Shown: positions 39,001 to 48,100 of the stretch, piece by piece
How the letters are laid out: every line of letters starts with the position of its first letter
Position numbering within the stretch: position 1 is the first letter of the stretch
DNA from: Hirudo medicinalis
Taxonomy: Eukaryota; Annelida; Clitellata; Hirudinida; Hirudinidae
Length of the DNA stretch: 64,000 bases
Assembly (NCBI GenBank): GCA_011800805.1
Contig: MPNW01000013.1
Location: 355,573-419,572, forward strand
Reading direction: 5' to 3'
Made by a program: the position numbers and the translations under genes
The notes under the pieces: generated by a model
What the model saw: the letters and a program-made list of their open reading frames with translations, nothing else
What the model was told of the DNA's origin: nothing
Database searches by the model: none

Positions 39001-42000
39001 AGCAAAACTTAATTTCTTATTTGATATTTACAATTTAATATAATTACAATTTTAAATGATATTAAAAATTATTTTAAATGTTATTATTCTTTATTCTTTA
39101 GGTTGCTAACGTTGTTCACAGTTTCGATCTCTAATATTTGTTTCCTTTAAAATCACATTTAATTTTATTAATCTTTTTTTTTTAATTTGTACGACAAAAT
39201 AACTTCAAACAATTCCAAGCTTTAAAATCTCCACATAATAAAAAAAAATAGTATTTTCATATCATTAAAAATAATATTTTCACGTACCTTTAACAACATC
39301 ATTTTATTCAATTTGCTATTTATTATTATAAACTTTAAAAGCTTTAGGAGAATAGCTGTGAGTGAATTTCATGACAATATAAAAACAAATTAACTTTTAA
39401 ATTTTCAGGCAAATCTTGCCAAATGTTGACAAATTCATTGCAATTCACATTATATTTGTTTAAGATTAAGAGTAAGGCAAAAATGTAATGTTCGCAACCT
39501 TGGGGCGCCCTTGGGAAACGGCGTTATATAAATGGCTGTGCGATTGTGGTGCTTTAACATCCCTTTATGGATGCCTAAAGCATTCAAAAGTTCGGCTAAA
39601 TACAAATGAAATGCCTCTATTACCACCGATTTCCACATACTTTTAAGGTAAATATTAATAAATTCTTAAAGCGGAGTATTTTAATACATTATAAAATATG
39701 ACACTGGAATGTATTGTGTAAAACAATTTAAGCATTGAATTTAAGCATTAGATATTGAAACTCCATTGACGTGGTTCAAATATTAATGAAGGAAGCTCCT
39801 AACTAATGACGGCAAAGTTGTTTATGTGTGAACACAATATTTAGAATTTTCTTGATGTCCGTTACTGTTAATTTACTATAGGCATCATCTGAATCATCGA
39901 CAAATTGATTGTCATTCGTCGTTCTCATTGGAGATCCATCCATCAACTCTTCAAAATGATTTCCTATCCAGGTTGAAATGAAGAATAGACGTGATTCTCC
40001 TGATAGATTCATTCTTGTAACTGTTTTCTTATCTTAAAGTGACTGATTATAAAATGTGGATTAAGTAAATTTTTGAATCGAACAAGTTTAATATGTCGAT
40101 TGAAAATTTCGTTTAAGAAAAGGTCGTTGAGATGATGTATTCGGCCAAATGCATTAGGAAATGAAACAGAAGCAACTGTGAAAGTTTTGGCATTGTTTCA
40201 ATATGTTATTTTATTGTTATGAGAGAGATTGTCCAAACAACGTTCACGAAGCACCACGATTCATGTGACAACATAATTTCTGGAATTTTATCAACGGCTG
40301 ATCAGCAAGTTTTACTTAATTTATTTACATTATTACCGCACTATCCTTACTTCATTACAAATTTAATTTTAAGCGCATAATATTTCGTAGCACATAATTG
40401 TTTTATTATAGAATCATGCAATAGAATCGGCAACAGGATTGCTTGAATTAAAAAAATAAACATTATTTGTATCTCTGACATATTTTAAATGTTCTTTTTA
40501 AGGCATTCTGGGATGACCATCTACGATCCAACCCCTAGTTCTTTCTGTAGTTTCACTCTTAGTTGCAGTTCCTGTAATTCTTGCCTTCCTTGACATTCTT
40601 GATGAACGAAGAACTTTGCCATTATTAAACATCCGGCGAAAATTCGTCCCTGACGTCTTTAGCCTATAAGCAACCATTGTTGACATTCTACTAGCTCTTA
40701 TAGTAGGCATCCATCTCCTCCGATATAATACTTCGAGGCCTGCTTTGGCTTTCGCATGGAAGAAAGAAACCTGTGTAGAAAATTATATTATTGATAATAA
40801 ATATTAGTTAGCTCTAGTTCAGCCATATGCACGGCTTCCAATAAAAATAATGAACATATTTACTTAAGTACTAAAACTGTGCGAAACGAAAAAGTTTCAA
40901 AGGCCTAAAAATTTCAAAATTTGAATCATCCGGTGTTAAACGTCTTATAACATGAAATTATTCCCCCTTTCTCATTAATTAACGGCGCCCATCCACAAAA
41001 TTAGGCAATTTTAGGAGGTTATCTTTTTATTCCTGGCTTTTTATTTCTGAATTTGAATGGAATCGTCGTCCGTTTTTGTAAATTGGCAGCACACACCAAA
41101 CATGCTTCGACGACATGCACAAAATATGCTTGGATATAAGTTGATGGTTTATCTGCACACCAGCAAAGTCCAAATCATCACAGTTATGCAAGGGACTTTA
41201 ATCAAATAAATAAATAAATGCAAACCAGCATATTAACCAGCTTTAAATTTTCTTCGTGAAGAAACTTTCATATCAACCTGGATGTGTGAATTGGAACATT
41301 ATCCTATGGGAAATGAAGTTTTTACTGTGTGTATTTTGTTGACATTAGGATCACTGCTGGCTTTCATAAATCTCTCAGAGAAACTCCATCACCAGATAAG
41401 TCTGTCAATTTCTCCACAACATCAACTGCGTCCGGAATGCCGCGTAGCACAATGGAAATTTTCTTCAACCAATCGCGTTTCCTCCATAATAACTTATAAA
41501 ATACAAATAAATCAATTATTATTAAAACGAAACAGACAATGGGCAAACCAATATCAGTTTTCTATTTAATTCTAAATTTAATTGTTCATTTTGTCGTCAA
41601 GATTTTTCAAGTTTTTATAATTGAATGCATTTCTCATTTATTTCTTCAATGTCATTGCTTACTGTCAAGCCGGTGGCCTCCTGGCTCTCACCGTCGCGAC
41701 AAACCACGCCGGTGGCCACTTTGTTGTTAAGCTTTCTTTCTCGTGCCTTGATTTCACGTGTGGGCTCGAGCGTTTCATGCCTGAATCTCGTGCCTAGATT
41801 TCGCATGTGCTCGCGAGCATTATCATGACTTGATTTAATTTATTTATGTTTATTTATTTATTTGCATAACTGAGATGATTTGGACATGACTTGATTTCAG
41901 CCGTTGGCTATGTATATTTATATATATGTTGCCCATTTTCAGTCAGGGGAGAGGCAATTAAGTTCCTGAATTAAGTTAGTTACAGTTAGAGTAGCGACGT

Positions 42001-43521
42001 TTCTGTAGTTATTGGCGTGTTTGTTGAAATCAGTTTAAATAGTTTATAGCTATAAATCATTCTTTCCATCATTGTTCGGCGTGCCTTCAATCTCCAAACA
42101 AATTTGAACCTGAGAAATGCAAAGCTCTTGAGCTACCTTCTTCACACTTACCTTGCCTAAGATGAACTTGTCAGATTTTACGACATTGTAATAACGTAAT
42201 AATACTATTAGCATTTATCACCACAATCACAATCAGCTAACTGATGAATATTTAGTTTCGTTTCTCAGTTTTAATAGGGTTAAACGAATATAATATAAAT
42301 GACTTTATGAGTTTCCTCAGAGGTTTCATAGTCTTCTAAATAATTCTCATTCCTCAAATCTTTCTTCAAAACTCCACCTTATTCAATGTTTAAAGTATAA
42401 TCTATTATACTCACGTTTCTCTATCTAACCAAAATGATCTTCCAAAATTTTTATGTTTATGAAAATTTGTGAAGCCAATAAACATTAGTTACATGTGCCT
42501 AAAGCTGTATGAATTGTTTCTAACTCATTATTATCTTCTTTTTGACTGATAATGAAACATTCGTCGTCTTATTGACATTACGGATCGAGAATGTTCCAAA
42601 ACCCGCAGCAAAATTTAAATGTTATCCAAAATCAACCTTTATTAGATCTTTCACAATGTGGTATAACTAGATCTTATTATTCCTTGTTATGCAGGTGCCT
42701 TCCCATGCCAGGAAATAAGGTTCTTATTGCGAAGGGATGTTGGGTATTTCCTTATCCAAGTTTATATTCCCAGTATGCTCATCGTCATTTTATCCTGGGT
42801 CAGTTTCTGGATAAATGTCGATGCCAGTCCAGCCAGGGTATCCATAGGTCTCCTGACAGTCCTCACAACCACCACACAAAGCAGTCAAAGCACAGCCACC
42901 CTTCCCAGAGTTTCATACATCAAAGCCATAGATGTTTGGATGTCCGTTTGTTTAGTCTTCGTTTTTGCGGCACTCTTGGAGTACGCCGCAGTTAATGTCT
43001 TATCAAGACGTAAGGGAGCCCGCATCATAAATCCTACCATGGGCACTTCTACTTCTGCGGCATCCGATGGCTTGACATCGGTCGCCAATGCTGCTGCCGG
43101 CTGCTTGAGCGCTGGAAGCACCGGAAGTGGCGGCGCCAAGCGCCCACGCCTCCTTCCTGTCCTTCAGAGGTTGGATATGGAAGATCAAATGGATCAGGTT
43201 GAAGCATTTTTGTTTCTTTTCTTATCTATTACTTAACTGCCCTCTATTTTCAATTCAAATGGCCAATAATGTTTAAGCAAACAATTGGTTTTGTAGACCA
43301 CGGGCATCGTCATACAAAAGGAACAACCAGCTTTAGCTCATCCTCTCCTTCCAACCAAAATAATCGACAACATGGATGGGAAAATGAGGGCAAGAAAAGT
43401 CGACTGTGTTTCCAGGCGTTGGTTTCCTATCACTTTCATCCTTTTCAACATCATATACTGGCTCGCCTACGCTATTCCATTTAGGGATCCAAAACAGTAT
43501 ATGGAAATAATTGAAAACTGA
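17959..43521 (+). CDS. Cys-loop ligand-gated chloride channel (GlyR/GluCl-like), 8 exons
   Basis: Exons: 17959-18059, 30600-30661, 31209-31276, 35641-35870, 38703-38785, 38844-38975, 42695-43197, 43297-43521. All phases match and the sum is 1404 nt, giving 467 residues plus stop. Residues 1 to about 17 form a signal peptide. The ligand-binding domain includes YLRQFW (Arg86), WIPDTFF and a canonical Cys-loop, C161-x13-C175 with YPLD inside. SFGYT at 181-185 and a second disulfide pair at C219/C230 follow, as in glycine and glutamate-gated chloride channels. M1 is about 244-266 and M2 about 272-293, with the anion-selectivity signature PAR before it. M3 is about 303-325, followed by a Ser/Ala/Gly-rich cytoplasmic loop and M4 at about 435-453. 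The protein should sit in the plasma membrane as a pentamer and pass chloride. The agonist cannot be fixed from sequence. The first exon is 12.5 kb from the second; its signal peptide and phase fit well, but it is the least certain part. M2 has Leu at 6'. Confidence 0.88.
19532..19687 (+). repeat. 34-bp tandem repeat, about 4.5 copies
   Basis: The unit has the form AAGTAGGTCGGTTCAACYGG followed by TTGAAACAATCAAT, with diverged first and last copies. Each unit carries a dyad centred on AACCGGTT. In the third copy TTCAACCGGTTGAA (19611-19624) is a perfect 14-bp palindrome. Confidence 0.75.
21985..22290 (+). pseudogene. piggyBac-type transposase N-terminal remnant
   Basis: The frame starts [20 protein letters not shown] and passes into an acidic Asp/Glu/Ser-rich stretch. 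This is the usual N-terminus of PGBD-type transposases, before the catalytic DDD domain. The acidic part continues in another frame from about 22090, so there is a frameshift near 22065. The catalytic domain is absent, because SINE and unrelated sequence replace it after about 22300. It is a dead fragment. Confidence 0.5.
22416..22592 (+). repeat. SINE copy (family A)
   Basis: Shares with the copies at 58885-59032 and 52368-52535 the order TTGCGTTCCTRYR, a CGTGTTCAAAACCCAGC box resembling a pol III B box, CACTGCCACAAG, GCGCCCTTG, and a tail of the form GCGCTATGTAAATGAAGTAC followed by TTTACATTT. Box B suggests a tRNA-derived head. Confidence 0.6.
22849..22934 (-). repeat. SINE copy (family A), reverse, 5' part
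   Basis: Reverse complement reads GGGTTGCGTTCCTGCATGCG, then GTGTTCGCAACCCAGCCTGC, matching family A. The 3' half is missing. It faces the copy at 22416-22592 and lies inside the same piggyBac-like element. Confidence 0.6.
23979..24082 (+). repeat. compound trinucleotide array (AAC)n(GAC)n(GAT)n(AAC)n(AAT)n
   Basis: A run of related triplets about 100 bp long. It yields apparent poly-Asn/Asp or poly-Leu frames that are not genes. Confidence 0.9.
24595..24756 (+). pseudogene. hAT transposase C-terminal remnant
   Basis: The translated frames contain [13 protein letters not shown], then after a frameshift [20 protein letters not shown], ending at a stop near 24754. This matches the C-terminal dimerisation region of hAT transposases (the pattern P-x-S-x-x-x-E-R-x-F then R-x-x-L-x-P). 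No intact catalytic part was found upstream. Confidence 0.6.
24938..25015 (+). repeat. (GAT)n microsatellite
   Basis: Imperfect GAT/GGT triplets over about 80 bp, followed by an AT-rich (AAT)-like stretch to 25045. Confidence 0.85.
25085..25700 (+). pseudogene. R2-clade-like LINE remnant, C-terminal part
   Basis: Broken frames read in the order seen in R2-type ORFs after the RT. There is an Arg-rich stretch ([18 protein letters not shown]), a SLGHMIQKF segment like the zinc-knuckle 'ESLGH' region, [18 protein letters not shown], and then [17 protein letters not shown], which resembles the start of the restriction-like endonuclease. Stops and frameshifts interrupt it. The call rests on pattern resemblance only. 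Confidence 0.45.
26037..26165 (+). repeat. (AAT)n/(ATT)n array
   Basis: (AAC)n passing into (AAT)n then (ATT)n, so the array is partly self-complementary. It may be the tail of a degraded LINE, as elsewhere in this window. Confidence 0.8.
27718..28174 (+). mobile_element. pogo/Tigger-like nonautonomous DNA transposon
   Basis: The 457-bp element is flanked by TA. Its inverted repeats are about 24 bp, starting CAGTGGGTGATCGGTTAACG on the left and CAGTGGGTGATTGGTTAACG on the right (read inward), one mismatch. Motifs like GGTTAACGAACA recur five or six times just inside both ends. An internal frame ends [16 protein letters not shown] and stop, resembling the C-terminus of Tigger/Jerky-type transposases, so this looks like an internally deleted derivative. 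One N lies at 27876. Confidence 0.8.
29797..29985. repeat. AT-only repeat (TAATATTATTATAATTATA units)
   Basis: About 190 bp of almost pure A/T with repeated TAATATTATTATAATTATAT-like units, many self-complementary. It could fold into a cruciform. Confidence 0.75.
31620..33060 (+). pseudogene. non-LTR retrotransposon reverse transcriptase remnant
   Basis: Lies in intron 3 of the chloride-channel gene (31277-35640). Successive broken frames match the order of a non-LTR RT. First come the palm entry (CIEYTTMIW, then [11 protein letters not shown], then [13 protein letters not shown]), [14 protein letters not shown], and a thumb-like [15 protein letters not shown] distal [20 protein letters not shown] knuckle follows, and ends near [11 protein letters not shown]. 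There are many frameshifts and stops. It looks related to the RT fragment at the right window edge and to the zinc-finger remnant near 56112, but whether all three are one family needs alignment. Confidence 0.6.
33041..33105 (+). repeat. tRNA-like SINE head
   Basis: CATGGTCTAATGGTTAAGAC matches a pol III A box and GGATTCGAATCC matches a B box, 30-odd bases apart, as in tRNA-derived SINEs. The acceptor stem does not pair and there is no tRNA 3' end, so it is not a working tRNA gene. GC-rich sequence continues to about 33380 and may be the SINE or LINE body. Confidence 0.5.
34805..34862 (-). repeat. SINE/LINE 3' tail fragment
   Basis: Reverse strand reads GAACCCTTGAAACTCGCAG, then AGCGCTATATAAATGTAC, the GCGCTATATAAATG tail shared by several repeats in this window. 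The rest of the element is absent. Confidence 0.35.
39488..39535 (+). repeat. SINE fragment (family A-like)
   Basis: TTCGCAACC, GGCGCCCTTGGGAAACGGCG and TTATATAAATG occur in the order of the distal half of family A. It is a short, diverged piece within intron 6 of the chloride-channel gene. Confidence 0.35.
41364..41546 (-). other. small open frame with N-terminal membrane segment, unrecognised
   Basis: A 60-residue frame on the strand opposite the chloride-channel gene, inside its intron 6 (38976-42694). It begins with a hydrophobic stretch [17 protein letters not shown], then a basic WRKRDW segment and an ordinary-looking mixed sequence. A +1 shift would extend it about 25 residues to 41288. 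It could be the first exon of a nested gene or chance. I do not recognise it. Confidence 0.2.
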
Positions 43522-43576
43522 ATGGTTATGGTGTTTGGCAGAGAAAATGAAATGTTTCCACACAAATATATGTGGA

Positions 43577-43757
43577 CCAGGGCCGCCGAGAAGGAGGGGG
43601 GCAAGGGGAGGTGTAAGTGCCCAGGAGCCCGGCTTTTTTTTGGGGGGGCTCGTCCTCCGGTTTTTAAAATATTATAATCATGACCTGTTTTTCTTTTTCC
43701 ACCACCAAATTGACATAACATAAGGGACCATGGCCCGAAATTTCTGTCGGCGGCCCT
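43577..43757. mobile_element. GC-rich MITE-like element with 11-bp terminal inverted repeats
   Basis: The ends AGGGCCGCCGA and TCGGCGGCCCT are perfect inverted repeats about 180 bp apart. The interior has G-runs and a TTTAAAATATTATAATC core. Its composition contrasts with the AT-rich surroundings, just after the chloride-channel stop codon. I could not find a clean target-site duplication. Confidence 0.55.
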
Positions 43758-45164
43758 AGTTGGACCTAGGGTTGTGATTGTAAACCTTTATTTTGGGGAG
43801 TAAGATTGTAAAAAATTAACGTTGCAATGTCATTCCATGAAATTATCTAGGAAATTTCCTCGTAAGAAAGAAATAACGAGAACTGTGCAATGTTGCGTCG
43901 ATCTCCTTTTTCTTATAAATGCAGTCTTTATGAGCAGATTCATGCGTTTATATCCTTAATTTTCATCCTCACCTAATTCATTTTTCTTATAATCTACATG
44001 ATTGCCAGGCATGATTCAGTTTTATTGCCGTTATTAGAGTTGCAATTGTTTGTCGTTACTGTTGCTTTCATTATTATTTCTATTATATGATCTAGGTTAG
44101 TCCTGAATTTTGTAATGGCATGCCCGTCACTAATCTTCCGTTGTGTTAACGACATGTGAATGTAACGCTGACAACGCTGATGATGATGATTGCCACACTT
44201 CACGTGTGACCTTAAAGATTTATATATATATATATATATATTCTCTTAATTTTTACTTCTCCATACACTCGGAGTAATCGCACGCCATCTCACCCCAAGT
44301 GCTGGAAGGTTGTTTGTGCACGCCTCTTCACTGTACGTATGTTCTTCTATGCTAAGACCCTCGGGACTCAGCAGTTACTTCATGAGAAAAAAATTATTTT
44401 TGCTTTCTTATTTTTGTATTTCCGTCATCTAAATGTATTTATTTTATTTTATTTTAAAATATGTAGAAATAACATCAACAACCCTTGGTCGAAGCTTCCA
44501 AACTTTTATCATCATATTTCACATTGGCTGTTAATGTAGGTTTAAAGAATAATTTCGGTCTTTCATGTGCAATTAAAATCACCTTCTACTTTAAGAATAT
44601 CAATTTGCTTTTGTTAAAATGCATACGTAATGATAGATCGCTGTAACCATGAAAATATATGATTTTTTTTACGAAAGCTGGGTCTATACGAATAATAACT
44701 TTGTTCATTCGATATTTGAAAACCAATAAATTTATTTTTGTTAAGAAGTTCCCTATCTCACAAAACATGAAGGTAACAAGGATTGATAGTATAAACTTTT
44801 GATTCCTATTTCTTTTTTCAAAGCATGTTCAACGCAGCAAAATAAACGACTTAAATTATTTTGCTTATTGGACTTTCTTCTCAATACGAAATGAAAGCAC
44901 TACGATTAAAAATAACTTCAATACATTACAAACTTTCTATCCTATTCTTTCGTTTTTTTTTAAACTTTTTTTTTTTAAAACAAATAATGGGATATTTTAT
45001 TAACCAGCTACTAGGATGTCTGCTTAAGATAATTTTTATAAAAACAAGAAATGAGTAGTTTTTGTTTGAAATGTCGTTTCTATGGCGATTCTTGCCCTTG
45101 CCCGACCTCGCTTTTTGAAGCTTTTGTCTGGAAAATAGCAGTGTAATCAAGTTGCTTGAGTAAA
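43758..45164. other. noncoding interval between chloride channel and TTC23
   Basis: No supported gene. It holds the chloride-channel 3' UTR at its start and the TTC23 promoter at its end. A (TA)n run is at 44220-44241. Confidence 0.6.
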
Positions 45165-48100
45165 ATGGCTGAATCATTGTCTTTTAGCGATGAGGATGAT
45201 AACGATTCTACAACAGATCCTTCAGCGAAATCAGATCCTGATAGTACCTACGGCATCAATCATAGAAAGTCAGACATAATTTTAAAAATTGCTTAACCTT
45301 TTCGTGCTAATAAATTAGTCTCAAGGTTATGATGGTAATTACTATGGAAAAGATTGTCAGTCATTGTGGGCCCTTTAATATTTATTAATAGTATTTGCAA
45401 TTAATTTTATTAATAAACATTATTGTTATTAAGATCCACTGGTGTAAATGAAGATAAGGACAATCATGAATCATCAGACATTTTCTCAGAAAAGGATTTG
45501 AGTAATAAAACAAACCACAATTCTTCAACACCAAAATTAAATCTTGCCAAAACAGAAAAGAAGGCTAAAAAGCTAAGCCTTCAACAAAAAGTATATTTTT
45601 ATAATTGCAATATACTTTATACAATAATACTTTATAAAGTATTATACGTTCATAAATTTTCACTAATATCCATTTCTTCTCACTTGCATAAATTTGCATT
45701 GAAAATTATTGTCATAGAATGAGGATGCTTTGAAGGAGTTCATAAAGTGCATGGCTCTCTCCAGAATAGCTTTTGGAGATGAAGACTGGATCGTGGCTAA
45801 GTATCATGTAATTCTTGCCACAGCTTACTTGGATCTCAAAGGTTTTAATGTTAAACTGTTAGACTAATTGTTGAGTTTAGAAAAATCTTAATAGAGATAT
45901 TTTATTCTTATTGTAAAGTTTAGAAAATAAGATAATTATTTGTTATCAAAGTAATTAAATTCAAAGTACTGAATAGACTATAGAACTTGCCATTCCTACC
46001 AAAGCGCTTGAAAGTTCCCATATGGCAGAATATCTCTGAAATTAATCCATCTGAACATTACACACTAGTAAATTCTTATAGAAGCTTTCATTTTGTTTTT
46101 CAATAGACCATTTCATCAGAATCTGATTATCATCTTGCCCTTTTGATAAATAATTAACATAATATATCTCAACAATTTTTTGTAAGATTTTGATTACAAA
46201 AAGCAACAAATGAATCATTTAAATCATTTAAATCATATACAGCAAAAAAGCAAATGCTTGAACTTAGATGGAAAAAACTTTGAAGCAATTGTAATCAAAC
46301 CATTGTAGAACCAATTTTGGTATTAGTTAGTAGGTAATAACTTGGCACCACTAAATTATGTGGTGTTGACTTGATTTTTTATTTTATTTTTAGAAGTTGT
46401 TTGCATGTTCTGACATCACTAAGGTTTAATGCTCAGTAAATTTCAAATAAGTATTTTTTTACAACATGATAACTGAAATAGTTTTTATTTGATTTTTAGT
46501 TTTTCACCACTATCTGAATGTTTTCCAGAAACTTTGTTTCTTATGAGGATCAGATTAAAATACATGTTTAAACATGATTTCATATATTTTGAAGATCTAT
46601 GAATTATAAAAATGCTTTATAAGTACTCCTTGAGTTGTTTTAAGGTTAATCTGATGTAAATAAACCTGCAAAAGTAAGGATTATTTAACACATCACAAAA
46701 GATTCCTGGTATTGCTTAATGATAAAGAGTTTAATGATAAATTAAAATAATGCTGCTATGTGACTTTAATTAATTTATATATTTGATGTCTTATTATTTT
46801 CATTAAATCATTATTTTTTTTTAAATGATTAACTCATTTGATTTAAAAATGCATACAATTGCATATGCAGACTATGTGGTTCAAGCAGTTCATCACTGCA
46901 TGGTAGCAGATGACATCCTAACAAACCTGAAATCAAATGGAAAACATCCCAAAGAGTCTTCAGAAGTTTTAAAAGTTTTGATAGAAAAAGAGCATTCTAA
47001 AGTCAGAGCTCAGATGGCTTTGAAAAAATATCCATTTCCATTCATAACCATTATTTATATATTATTTATAACGATTGAGACAAGTGTAATGACAACTTAT
47101 TATTAATAACTATGCTTTATCTAACTTTAGCTTGACTTTATCTTAATTTTGTCTAATGTGTCCATATGGATGGTTTCTTTATGTATTTGTCTTTTCTCTT
47201 TTCTTCTCTATTTCATACAAAACCACTCTTGTGCCAAATTAATTAGTTTAAGGTTTTTGATGCTTTCCTAATCATATAAAAGTGGATTAGTAATATTTGT
47301 TATTATTATTACATATCATTTTAATGATTTTTATTTTTTTGCGAAAAAGATGGAAGGAACTATCATGCTAAGGACAAACCTAACAAACATAATACGCAGA
47401 AAGAAAAAAAAATGCTCTTTCAGTGAAACACAAAGAGCATCAAACAAAACCATTGAACTGAGCACAATAAAGTAAGAAAAAACTGCCAAAGGACTAAAGG
47501 AAGGGTCTGACCAAAGTCATTTTATAAGGAAGAAATTATGGGTTTAGGTTATCCATTATGGCATTTGTGACTCTTGAAGTGAGACAGTTCAAGATAGATA
47601 GTCTTTGATTGGAATATAATCTTTGGATGCTCCTAATTTGTAGTATCCCTATTTTTAGTCATTGATAAAATTGAGAAAATGGAAGGAAAATTTTTTGGAG
47701 GATATTGAAGATGAAATAGGTCTAAAATCTGGCTATGGTATTGGAGTGTTTTTAACATCTGGTTAAGTTCAATTAAGTTTTCATCAAGAGATTTAATATA
47801 GCTGATAACATAAAGTCAAACCACTTAGAAAAATAAAGGTATATTGGATTCTTTTGTTTTATGTAATTGGTACCTTTTGAAGGGTTGAAGGGAATTGAGA
47901 ATCCTATGTATACCTATCAATAACCATTGGAATTTTTTTCTGAATGCAATTCTTTTTTAGTTTTAACAGATTAACTCCACTTGTTAAATTGAAAGGATAT
48001 TAAATTAAAAAAGGAGTAATTTTCCATGACACCCAACGTTTTCTGAGGCAGAGAATTCCTTGGCAGAAGCCAAACAATTGTTTGATGCTTTGAGCAAACA

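Noticed and set aside
40498..40710. Arg/Thr-rich 70-residue - strand frame in channel intron 6
   Set aside because: No recognisable domain and no supporting flanks; probably chance.
41165..41890. Inverted copies of an (ATTT)n TGATTAAAGTCC..GATGATTTGGA unit flanking about 600 bp
   Set aside because: More likely two independent insertions of the repeat also seen near 52460 than the ends of one transposon; no target duplication found.
42591..43188. Other-frame and antisense open frames over the channel transmembrane exon
   Set aside because: Shadows of the M1-M3 exon, whose frame gives all conserved motifs.
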